Positions 1-5,629 are shown, counted from the stretch's first letter. The stretch: DNA of 6,671 bases from PALSA-911 sp043742865 (GCA_043742865.1 JAYTXR010000210.1:1-6671), one strand, 5' to 3'. Translations and numbers: made by a program. The notes: a model not told the origin generated them from the letters alone.

Positions 1-1
1 C

Positions 2-709
2 GATACCGAACACGGCGCCTTCTCGGTGCAGGAGGCCACGCAGCTCTGCATCGCCGCCCTGCCGCACGGCATCACCCCGATCGTGCGCGTCTGCGCCGGG
101 GCGCTGGACGAGGGCACCCGCGCGCTCGACAACGGCGCGCTCGGCATCGTCGTGCCGCATGTCGACACCGCCAAGGAAGCCCGTCGCATCTCCGAGGCGT
201 TCCATTATCCGCCCGACGGGCATCGCAGCTGGGGCGGCCCGCCGGCGGCCTATGGCTACCAGCCGCCTTCCACGGTCGAGGCGCAGAAGGCGCTGAACCA
301 GGAAATCCTGATCGTTGCGATGATCGAGAGCCCGGAAGGGGTGGAGAACGCCGAGGCCATCGCCGCGGTGGACGGGATCGACGTGCTGCTGATGGGCACA
401 TCCGACCTGACCGCGGAGATGGGCATGTCCGGCCAGCTCGGCCATCCCAAGGTGATCGCGGCCTATCAGGCGATCATCGACGCCGCCCGCAAGCACGGCA
501 AATTCTCCGGCATGGGCGGGGTTTACGATGAGGAGAACGCCCGCCGATACATCTCCATGGGCGCGCAGTTCATCCTGTCGGGCGCCGACCACGGCTACGT
601 GATGGCGGGCGCCAAGGCGCGCACCGATTTTCTGCGCACGATCGAGATCGCCCCGCCCTCGGAAAAATCCGCTGCCGAGTTGAAGAAAAAGCTCAAGGCG
701 AAGAAATGA
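2..709 (+). CDS. HpcH/HpaI-family aldolase (4-hydroxy-2-oxo-acid aldolase), 5' end outside window
   Basis: This is the C-terminal ~235 residues of a class II, metal-dependent pyruvate aldolase of the HpcH/HpaI (aldolase/citrate lyase) family. The frame is open to the window edge and begins with DTEHGAFS, the family's early D.EH motif, so the true start lies upstream; the GTG at 26 is internal. Family features in order (residues counted from base 2) are H4 (likely catalytic base), R29 in IVRVC (substrate Arg), GALGIVVPHVDT, the metal ligand E109 in MIESPEG, and D135 in GTSDLTAEMG. A Lys-rich tail (KKKLKAKK) ends the protein. Known members split 4-hydroxy-2-oxoheptanedioate or similar acids into pyruvate plus an aldehyde in the cytoplasm. 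The hydratase gene directly downstream fits that role. The exact substrate cannot be read from the sequence; other 2-keto-3-deoxy acids are possible. Family assignment is firm. Confidence 0.9.
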   Translation, partial: DTEHGAFSVQEATQLCIAALPHGITPIVRVCAGALDEGTRALDNGALGIVVPHVDTAKEARRISEAFHYPPDGHRSWGGPPAAYGYQPPSTVEAQKALNQEILIVAMIESPEGVENAEAIAAVDGIDVLLMGTSDLTAEMGMSGQLGHPKVIAAYQAIIDAARKHGKFSGMGGVYDEENARRYISMGAQFILSGADHGYVMAGAKARTDFLRTIEIAPPSEKSAAELKKKLKAKK

Positions 710-738
710 GCATCGTCCTGCCGGGTTGGGGCGTCTGA
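706..738 (+). other. possible 10-codon ORF linking aldolase and hydratase genes
   Basis: ATG at 706 overlaps the aldolase stop (ATGA, 706-709). The frame reads MSIVLPGWGV and stops with TGA at 736-738, which overlaps the hydratase ATG (TGATG, 736-740). If translated, it would hand ribosomes from one gene to the next by termination-reinitiation. There is no homology support, and it may be chance or the remnant of an older start. Confidence 0.2.
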
Positions 739-1529
739 TGGACGACATCAAAATCCGCGAAGCCGGCGATCTGCTCTGGGATCTGTGGCGGACCGGCCGG
801 CGGGTGCCGGCGCTGCCGCCCGAACTGCGCCCCGCCACGCGGTTCGAGGGCTACGCGATCCAGGCCCGGCTGGAGACCCATAGCGCCTCGGGCCTGTATG
901 GCTGGAAGATCGCGGCGACCAGCAAGGCCGGCCAGCACCATATCGGCGTCGACGGCCCCCTGGCGGGCCGCCTGCTGGCCGAGGGCGTGGGCGAAGACGG
1001 CGGCGAGTTGGCGTTGGGCGCCAACCACATGCGCGTGGCCGAGCCGGAATTCGCCTTTCGCATCGGCCGTGACCTGGCGCCGCGGAAAACCTCCTACAAA
1101 ATGGCCGAGGTGCTGGACGCGGTGGACACGCTGCATCCGGCGATCGAAATCCCCGATTCGCGCTTCGACGCGTTCGCCAAGGTGGGTGCCGCGCAGCTGA
1201 TCGCCGACAACGCCTGCGCGCATCAATTCGTACTGGGACCGGCCAGCCCGGAAGGCTGGCGGGCGATCGATCTGTCGGAACACACCGCCATCGTGGGGAT
1301 CACCGGCCAGCCGGCGCAGGAGGGGATCGGGTCCAACGTGCTCGGCGACCCCAGGGTCGCGCTGACCTGGCTGGTAAACCAGCTTTCCGGCCAGGGCGTG
1401 ACGCTGAAGGCCGGCCAGGTGGTCACCACCGGCACCTGCTCCACGCCCGTGCCGATTGAGCCGGGCGACGAGATGGTGGCGGATTTCGGCGTGCTGGGAA
1501 GGGTGTCGGTGCGGTTTGCCGAAGCCTGA
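738..1529 (+). CDS. 2-keto-4-pentenoate hydratase / fumarylacetoacetate hydrolase-family protein
   Basis: A 263-residue protein, the usual length for the MhpD/HpcG hydratase family. These enzymes add water to a 2-hydroxydienoate (2-hydroxypenta-2,4-dienoate or 2-oxo-hept-3-ene-1,7-dioate) using Mg2+, giving the 4-hydroxy-2-oxo acid that the aldolase cleaves. Visible family motifs are GWKIAATSKAGQ (55-66), GPLAGRLL (73-80), the acidic metal-site cluster AEPEFAF with E102 and E104, AIEIPDSRF with E137, IADNACAHQFVLG (155-167), and a C-terminal GTCSTPVPIEPGD...GVLGRVSVRF. Spacing of the three Glu residues agrees with MhpD. I chose ATG 738, with a weak GGGG at 728-731 six bases upstream, over TTG 726, which lacks a ribosome binding site. 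The gene lies 28 bases after the aldolase stop, so the two are probably one operon. A decarboxylase of the same superfamily (HpcE/DmpH type) is the main alternative. Confidence 0.88.
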   Translation: MDDIKIREAGDLLWDLWRTGRRVPALPPELRPATRFEGYAIQARLETHSASGLYGWKIAATSKAGQHHIGVDGPLAGRLLAEGVGEDGGELALGANHMRVAEPEFAFRIGRDLAPRKTSYKMAEVLDAVDTLHPAIEIPDSRFDAFAKVGAAQLIADNACAHQFVLGPASPEGWRAIDLSEHTAIVGITGQPAQEGIGSNVLGDPRVALTWLVNQLSGQGVTLKAGQVVTTGTCSTPVPIEPGDEMVADFGVLGRVSVRFAEA

Positions 1530-1543
1530 CGGGAAGCTTTGGC
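1518..1543. terminator. stem-loop over the hydratase stop codon, possible weak bidirectional terminator
   Basis: Arms 1518-1525 and 1536-1543 pair over 8 bp with one G-T pair, enclosing a 10-base loop that contains the TGA stop. It sits between the converging + strand hydratase and - strand tRNA, where a terminator is expected. Neither strand has a T-tract after the stem, so intrinsic termination would be poor. The call is tentative. Confidence 0.25.
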
Positions 1544-1561
1544 GCGCATTGGAGTTCTCGC

Positions 1562-1637
1562 TGGCTCCCAGAGTAGGACTCGAACCTACGACCGAGCGAT
1601 TAACAGTCGCTTGCTCTACCAACTGAGCTATCTGGGA
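1562..1637 (-). tRNA. tRNA-Asn (anticodon GTT)
   Basis: A 76-nt tRNA read on the - strand from 1637 to 1562. The 7-bp acceptor stem TCCCAGA/TCTGGGA is perfectly paired. The D-arm is GCTC-AGTTGGTA-GAGC. The anticodon stem AGCGA/TCGCT holds the loop CTGTTAA with anticodon GTT. The variable region has 5 bases. The T-arm GTAGG-TTCGAGT-CCTAC is intact, followed by discriminator G and an encoded CCA (1562-1564). No mismatch is seen, so it should be functional and decode Asn codons AAC/AAU. Confidence 0.98.
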
Positions 1638-1649
1638 TCCGCGGCCGTC

Positions 1650-1678
1650 CCTATAGCGAAACCCGCCGCCGGACGCAA
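1650..1678 (-). promoter_or_regulatory. putative sigma-70-type promoter of tRNA-Asn
   Basis: On the - strand, TTGCGT (1678-1673) and TATAGG (1655-1650) are separated by exactly 17 bases. The -10 lies 12 bases before the first tRNA base, leaving a short 5' leader. The site is between the cyclase stop and the tRNA. Element matches are moderate, and read-through from the cyclase gene could also supply the tRNA. Confidence 0.4.
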
Positions 1679-1690
1679 ACGCTGCTTCCC

Positions 1691-2857
1691 TCAAAGCCCG
1701 AACAACAGCTGCTTGCGGGCGAAGCCGCGCAGGTCGAAATGGCCGATGGCGAAGGCCGGCTGGTCCAGCAAGGCCTCGAAATCCGCCGACAGGATCAGCT
1801 CCCGGCCGATCTCCCGGCAGATCCGTTCGATCCGGCTGGTCAGGTTGACGTCCGGACCGATCACCGTGAAGTCCAATCTCCCATCGGCGCCGATATTGCC
1901 GTATGAGGCGCGGCCGTGATGCAGCGCCACGCCGGCCTGTAGCAGAATCGCGTTGGGTCCGTGGGCGGCTGCCTGCGCCGCATTGGACCGGGCCAGCGCC
2001 GCGAGGCCTTCCTGCGCGGCTTCCAGCGCCAGACGGCAGGCTTCGCGGGAATTCCTTTGGCCGTTCTCGTTGAAGATCACCAGCATCGCGTCGCCCATGA
2101 TCTCCAGCACCTCGCCGCCGCGCCGGTGCACCGGCGGGATAATGCAGTCGAAGTAGCGGTTCAGGGTTTCGATGACGATTTCGGGCGCCTGGGTGTCGGA
2201 CATTTCGGAGAAATCGCGCAAATCCGTCAGCATCAGCGCGGCGGTGGCGGTGCGCACGTCGCCGCGGCGAACCTGGCCTTGCAGGATCCGCTCGCCGGAC
2301 TCGCGGCCGACATAGGTGGTCAGCAAATCGCTGGCAAAACGCCGCAGGCCGTTGATTTCAACGATCGCCGCCAGGCTGGGCAGCAATCCCTCCAGCAGAG
2401 CGAGATCCCTGGGGCTGAAGCCGTCCGGTTCCCGGCTGGCCCAGGAAATCGCGTTGACGCCGCCATCGGAGAAATCCACCTGGGCAATGGCGTAGCTGAC
2501 GTAACCCTGTTCGCGCAGTTCTGCGAAAACCGGAAACGCCGGACAGTCGGGATGATCCAGGTGCCAGTGATGAAAGCCCGGATGTTCGACCGCGTGCCGA
2601 ATCGGGCTGTCCAGGAAGGCGGGGGTGCTCTCGAAGCCGTATTCCAGCTGGTGTTCGCTGACCGCCTGGCCCGGCAGCCACAGCCGGGACAGGCCGGCGA
2701 AGTTGGGCCGCAACACGCGGATATGCAGCCAGCACCTGGCCAGTTTCAGGTCCTGGCGCAACAGCTGTTCGCAGAACTGCGCCAGTAAAGTCGTATTGTC
2801 GCGCGTCAGCCGCCCCTGGCGCACCAGCCAATCGTTCATGCCGGTCAGTCTGTCCAA
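1691..2857 (-). CDS. class III nucleotide cyclase (adenylate/guanylate cyclase) with N-terminal putative sensor domain
   Basis: A 388-residue cytoplasmic protein without evident membrane segments. Residues ~1-175 resemble the GAF-like N-terminal region seen in some alphaproteobacterial cyclases, ending in FSPRDLALLEGLLPSLAAIVE. Residues ~200-385 are a class III cyclase catalytic domain. Metal-binding Asp residues are D212 (MLTDLRDFS) and D256 (EIMGDAMLVIF). The transition-state pair is N338 and R342 in GPDVNLTSR. The base-contacting positions are E252, where adenylate cyclases have Lys, and T331 in DFTVIG. All catalytic residues are present, so the enzyme should be active. Because Glu at this position is typical of guanylate cyclases, cGMP production is possible. 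I prefer the TTG start at 2857, since TCCTC at 2867-2871 reads as GAGGA nine bases upstream. The alternative is ATG at 2839 (382 aa), which lacks a clear ribosome binding site. The gene diverges from arsR; a functional link is unproven. Confidence 0.93.
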   Translation of the reverse strand: MDRLTGMNDWLVRQGRLTRDNTTLLAQFCEQLLRQDLKLARCWLHIRVLRPNFAGLSRLWLPGQAVSEHQLEYGFESTPAFLDSPIRHAVEHPGFHHWHLDHPDCPAFPVFAELREQGYVSYAIAQVDFSDGGVNAISWASREPDGFSPRDLALLEGLLPSLAAIVEINGLRRFASDLLTTYVGRESGERILQGQVRRGDVRTATAALMLTDLRDFSEMSDTQAPEIVIETLNRYFDCIIPPVHRRGGEVLEIMGDAMLVIFNENGQRNSREACRLALEAAQEGLAALARSNAAQAAAHGPNAILLQAGVALHHGRASYGNIGADGRLDFTVIGPDVNLTSRIERICREIGRELILSADFEALLDQPAFAIGHFDLRGFARKQLLFGL

Positions 2858-2866
2858 GATGAAAGG

Positions 2867-2871
2867 TCCTC
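2867..2871 (-). promoter_or_regulatory. ribosome binding site deciding the TTG start of the cyclase gene
   Basis: The - strand reads GAGGA, nine bases before TTG 2857. No comparable motif precedes the in-frame ATG at 2839, so this supports the longer protein. Confidence 0.45.
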
Positions 2872-2936
2872 GGCGGTCGCACTCGGGAAAAGAGCCGGAA
2901 TAGTTTGGGCGATGCCGGGCCGGCCGTCCATCCGGT

Positions 2937-2962
2937 GTTGGCGACTGCCGGGTTGGCGATTG
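2937..2962. repeat. 15-bp-period direct repeat upstream of arsR
   Basis: GTTGGCGACTG (2937-2947) and GTTGGCGATTG (2952-2962) match at 10 of 11 bases, with starts 15 bases apart. The second copy runs into the putative -35 box of the arsR promoter. It could be a binding site for a regulator, or chance. Confidence 0.4.
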
Positions 2963-2987
2963 ACATTGTCGATATTTCCATTAATTT
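2960..2987 (+). promoter_or_regulatory. putative promoter of the ars operon
   Basis: A consensus -35 TTGACA (2960-2965) is followed after 16 bases by TAATTT (2982-2987), inside an A+T-rich island that stands out from the G+C-rich surroundings. Transcription would start about 2993-2995, at or next to the arsR ATG (2994), giving a leaderless or nearly leaderless mRNA. The -35 is strong and the -10 only moderate; AATTTG with 17-base spacing is an alternative. Confidence 0.55.
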
Positions 2988-2995
2988 GGAATAAT
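2972..2995. promoter_or_regulatory. putative ArsR operator (inverted repeat over -10 and start codon)
   Basis: TTCCA (2976-2980) and TGGAA (2987-2991) form perfect inverted arms. Extended to 9 bases each (2972-2980 and 2987-2995) the halves match at 7 of 9 positions around a 6-base centre. A second shorter dyad, GACA-T-TGTC (2962-2970), overlaps the -35. ArsR-family repressors bind such dyads over their own promoter and release on arsenite binding, so autorepression is the expected control. Confidence 0.45.
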
Positions 2996-3326
2996 GGAAA
3001 AGACGGATGCCGTGATTGCCCTGGCTGCGCTCGCGCAGGTCTCTCGGCTGGAGGTGTTTCGGCTGCTGGTGCAGGCCGGCGTCGACGGATTGTCGGCCGG
3101 CCGGATCGGCGACCGGCTCGGCCTGCCGGGCGCCACGCTGTCGTTCCATCTGAACCAGCTCAAACACGCCGGCCTGGTCACGTTTCATCGGGAAGGGCGG
3201 TCGCTGATCTATGCGGCATCCTATGCCACGATGAACCGATTGCTGGCCTACCTTACTGAGAATTGCTGCCAGGGCGACGTAGCCTCCTGCGCCATTCCGG
3301 CCTGCTGGGCGCCGAAGGCCGGATGA
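2994..3326 (+). CDS. arsR: ArsR-family arsenite-responsive repressor
   Basis: A 110-residue winged-helix repressor of the ArsR/SmtB family, first gene of the ars operon. The helix-turn-helix spans roughly 33-60, with recognition helix ATLSFHLNQLKHAG (47-60), followed by the wing FHREGRSLIYAA. The classic ELCVCDL metal site of plasmid R773 ArsR is absent from the DNA-binding helix. Instead the C-terminus has a cysteine cluster, C91-C92, C99 and C104. This resembles the C-terminal As(III) site known in the Acidithiobacillus ferrooxidans type, so arsenite or antimonite is the probable inducer. ATG 2994 has no good Shine-Dalgarno sequence and lies near the predicted transcription start. The TGA at 3324-3326 overlaps the aqpS start region. 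Confidence 0.93.
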   Translation: MEKTDAVIALAALAQVSRLEVFRLLVQAGVDGLSAGRIGDRLGLPGATLSFHLNQLKHAGLVTFHREGRSLIYAASYATMNRLLAYLTENCCQGDVASCAIPACWAPKAG

Positions 3327-4027
3327 TGGTGAATTTCGATCTCCGGCGGCGGCTGGCGGCCGAAGCGCTCGGGACCGCGCTGCTGGTCACGACCGTCGTC
3401 GGCTCAGGCATCATGGCGCAGACCCTGACGAAAGACATCGCCCTGGCGCTGCTCGGCAACACGATCGCCACGGGGGCGATGCTGGTGGTGCTGATCACCA
3501 TTCTCGGGCCCATCTCGGGGGCGCATTTCAACCCAGCGGTGTCGCTGGTCTTCGCCATCAAGGGTGATCTCGATCGGCGGGACGCGATGCTGTATGCGGC
3601 GGCGCAGATTGTCGGCGGAATTGCCGGCACGATCGCGGCGCATCTGATGTTCGTGCTGCCGGTCCTTGCGGCCTCCCAGCATATTCGCACCGGCGGCGCG
3701 CAGTGGTTCGCCGAATGGGTCGCCACCTTCGGGCTGCTGATTACCATCCTCGCCGGCATCCGCTTTGCCCAGTCGGCGGTGCCCTGGCTGGTCGGTCTTT
3801 ATATCACCGCGGCCTATTGGTTCACCGCCTCGACCTCGTTCGCCAACCCGGCGGTGGCAATCGCGCGGTCCCTGACCGACACGTTCTCCGGCATCCGGCC
3901 CGTCGATCTTCCGGGTTTTGTCGGCGCCCAGATAGCCGGCGCATTATGTGCGCTGACCCTGACCGGCTGGTTGCTGCGACCGCCGAAAAATGCGGCCATT
4001 CCCCTGAGCGCGGAGGCGAGGCTATGA
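3326..4027 (+). CDS. aqpS: aquaglyceroporin AqpS, arsenite channel
   Basis: A 233-residue MIP-family channel of the inner membrane with about six hydrophobic segments and two half-helix NPA motifs. The first is GAHFNPAVS (NPA at 69-71). The second is FANPAVAIARS (NPA at 174-176). The residue after the second NPA is Val177 rather than the usual selectivity-filter Arg, which should widen or neutralise the pore. In S. meliloti an AqpS in the same arsR-aqpS-arsC order lets arsenite made by ArsC flow out, and that role is inferred here. ATG 3326 has GAAGG (3314-3318) seven bases upstream; ATG 3323 is an in-frame alternative one codon longer. The start overlaps the arsR stop, and the end overlaps arsC by 4 bases (ATGA), which suggests translational coupling. 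Confidence 0.92.
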   Translation: MVNFDLRRRLAAEALGTALLVTTVVGSGIMAQTLTKDIALALLGNTIATGAMLVVLITILGPISGAHFNPAVSLVFAIKGDLDRRDAMLYAAAQIVGGIAGTIAAHLMFVLPVLAASQHIRTGGAQWFAEWVATFGLLITILAGIRFAQSAVPWLVGLYITAAYWFTASTSFANPAVAIARSLTDTFSGIRPVDLPGFVGAQIAGALCALTLTGWLLRPPKNAAIPLSAEARL

Positions 4028-4389
4028 CCATCACGATCTATCACAATCCGAATTGCGGCACGTCGCGCAACACCCTGGCGCTGATCCGCCAGAGCGGGCA
4101 AGAGCCAGAAATCATTGAATATCTGAAATTTCCGCCGAGCCGGGCGCGGCTGGTCGAGCTGCTCGCCGCCATGGCGATCCCGGCGCGCGCGCTGCTGCGC
4201 GAGAAAGGAACCCCGTACGGCGAACTCGGCCTCAGCGATCCCAAATGGACCGAGGACGAGCTGCTCGATTTCATGCTGGCGCATCCGATCCTGATCAACC
4301 GGCCGATCGTCGTCACCGCCGACTTCGTGCGGCTGTGCCGGCCGGCCGAGCGCGTACTGAACCTGCTGGCGAACCCGCCGCATGGCTGA
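4024..4389 (+). CDS. arsC: arsenate reductase, glutaredoxin-coupled ArsC type
   Basis: A 121-residue cytoplasmic enzyme that reduces arsenate to arsenite using glutathione and glutaredoxin. Catalytic C11 lies in HNPNCGTSRNT. R59 (LLREKGTPY), R93 (INRPIVV) and R106 (LCRPAERVL) match the Cys12, Arg60, Arg94 and Arg107 set of the R773 enzyme with a constant offset of one. Length is slightly short compared with R773 ArsC (141) but usual for the chromosomal family (~115-120 aa). The start overlaps the aqpS stop by 4 bases, and the last 8 bases overlap the MFS gene. The product, arsenite, is the presumed substrate of AqpS and ligand of ArsR. The Spx/YffB branch of this superfamily is less likely because all three Arg residues are kept. 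Confidence 0.96.
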   Translation: MTITIYHNPNCGTSRNTLALIRQSGQEPEIIEYLKFPPSRARLVELLAAMAIPARALLREKGTPYGELGLSDPKWTEDELLDFMLAHPILINRPIVVTADFVRLCRPAERVLNLLANPPHG

Positions 4390-5593
4390 AGCCGGCGGGT
4401 GGCGGGCCCGGCGCGGCGTCGTGGTCACCACGGTCGGCCTGACCCAGACGCTGGCCTGGGGATCGAGCTATTACCTTCCAGCGGTGCTGGCCGATCCGAT
4501 CTGCGAAACCCTCCATCTCTCCCGCCTTTGGTTTTTCGGCATCTTCTCGGCGGCGCTGCTGCTGTCGGGCCTGCTCGGCCCCGCCGCCGGGCGGCGGATC
4601 GACCGGCATGGCGGGCGCGATGTTCTGGCCAGCACCAATCTGGTGTTCGCGGCGGGTCTGGCGCTGCTGTCGGCGGCCTCCGGCATTGCCGGGCTGGCTG
4701 TGGCCTGGACCGTGATCGGCATCGGCATGGGCTATGGCCTGTATGAAGCGGCCTTTGCCACGGTCGCCGGGCTGTATGGCCGCGAGGCCCGCAACGCGAT
4801 CACCGGCATCACGCTGTTCGCCGGTTTCGCCAGCACGGTCGGCTGGCCGGCCAGCGCGCTGTTCATCGACGAATTTGGCTGGCGCGGCGCCTGTCTGGTC
4901 TGGGCGGCGCTGCATCTTCTGCTCGGCCTGCCGCTGAACCGGTTATTGGTGCCGAAAGCGCTACCCGCTACGGCCCACGCGACCCCCGCCCAGGAAGCTG
5001 CGCCGATGTCGGGGACGATGATCGTGCTCGGCTTCGTGTTCGCCGCCTGCTGGTTCGTTTCGGCGGCCATGGCGGCGCATCTGCCCCGGTTGCTGGAAGC
5101 GCTGGGGGCCGCGCCGGCTGCTGCCGTGGCGGCCGCTGCCCTGTATGGCCCGGCGCAGGTCGGCGCGCGGTTGATCGAATTCATTTTTTTGCGCCACGTC
5201 TCGCCGCTGGTCTCCGCCCGGCTGGCGGCGGTGGCGCATCCGATTGCCGCGCTGTGCCTGGCAATCTTCGGCGCCCCGGCGGCAATGCTGTTCACGCTGC
5301 TGCATGGCGGCGGCAACGGCCTGCTGACGATCGCCCGCGGTACTCTGCCGCTGGCGCTGTTCGGCGCCGCCGGTTATGGCCTGCGCACCGGATTGCTGGC
5401 CGCCCCGGCGCGCATCCTGCAGGGCGGCGCGCCGCTGCTGTTCAGCGTGGTGTTGGACCGTGGCGGACCGCTCTATGCGCTGCTCCTATCGGGGACGTTG
5501 ACCGGCGCCGCCTTCCTGGCGCTGCTGTTCGTGCGCCAGCCGGCGCCGATTGCGCCGGCGCCTGAATCCGCCCAGCCTTCGCCTGTACCATAA
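4382..5593 (+). CDS. MFS transporter in ars operon (probable arsenic or related efflux)
   Basis: A 403-residue major facilitator superfamily protein with about 12 hydrophobic segments. MFS motif A is clear at 70-79 (GRRIDRHGGR), after the second segment. The N-terminal half begins with GLTQTLAWGSSYYLPAVLADP. A central hydrophilic loop (~190-210) separates the halves, and the C-terminus is a Pro/Ala-rich tail (385-403). The gene overlaps arsC by 8 bases, so it is very likely co-expressed with the arsenic genes. MFS proteins named ArsK and ArsJ are known from ars clusters; ArsJ works with a dedicated GAPDH, and none is present here. I cannot place this protein in either group from sequence alone, so export of arsenite, an organoarsenical or a related thiol conjugate is inference. 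A T7 run at 5184-5190 stands out in the G+C-rich gene. Confidence 0.88.
   Translation: MAEAGGWRARRGVVVTTVGLTQTLAWGSSYYLPAVLADPICETLHLSRLWFFGIFSAALLLSGLLGPAAGRRIDRHGGRDVLASTNLVFAAGLALLSAASGIAGLAVAWTVIGIGMGYGLYEAAFATVAGLYGREARNAITGITLFAGFASTVGWPASALFIDEFGWRGACLVWAALHLLLGLPLNRLLVPKALPATAHATPAQEAAPMSGTMIVLGFVFAACWFVSAAMAAHLPRLLEALGAAPAAAVAAAALYGPAQVGARLIEFIFLRHVSPLVSARLAAVAHPIAALCLAIFGAPAAMLFTLLHGGGNGLLTIARGTLPLALFGAAGYGLRTGLLAAPARILQGGAPLLFSVVLDRGGPLYALLLSGTLTGAAFLALLFVRQPAPIAPAPESAQPSPVP
5539..5559 (+). other. perfect G+C hairpin in the 3' end of the MFS gene
   Basis: GCCGGCGC (5539-5546) and GCGCCGGC (5552-5559) form an 8-bp stem with a 5-base loop CGATT, about 30 bases before the MFS stop codon. 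There is no T-tract, so it is not a standard terminator. It could shield the mRNA 3' end or lower expression of the downstream ureohydrolase gene. It also encodes part of the Pro/Ala tail, so composition alone may explain it. Confidence 0.35.
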
Positions 5594-5629
5594 ACCGCAC
5601 CGCGGAACGGGGAAGGTCAGGGTAAATCC

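Noticed and set aside
726..737. TTG 726 as start of the hydratase
   Set aside because: No ribosome binding site precedes it, the ATG at 738 is better placed, and the extra four residues carry no family signal.
1562..1637. tRNA-Asn as integration site of a mobile element
   Set aside because: No integrase gene and no second copy of the tRNA 3' end was found in the window, and flanking genes look like ordinary chromosome.
693..1694. 333-codon open frame on the - strand opposite the hydratase and tRNA
   Set aside because: It runs through the tRNA gene and antiparallel to a hydratase with clear family motifs. Its composition (Arg/Gln/His-rich) is typical of a shadow frame in G+C-rich DNA.
1961..2788. 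275-codon + strand open frame opposite the cyclase
   Set aside because: It lacks recognisable motifs and is the antisense of a protein whose catalytic residues are all conserved.
2358..3188. 276-codon - strand open frame spanning cyclase, intergenic region and arsR
   Set aside because: It crosses two well-supported genes and a promoter region in the wrong frame, with no family resemblance.
3263..3325. Longer N-terminus for AqpS beginning at 3263
   Set aside because: It would overlap arsR by about 60 bases. The MIP family starts near the ATG at 3323/3326, which has a good GAAGG upstream.
3813..4431. - strand open frames opposite aqpS and arsC
   Set aside because: Shadow frames; the + strand products carry intact NPA motifs and the ArsC active site.
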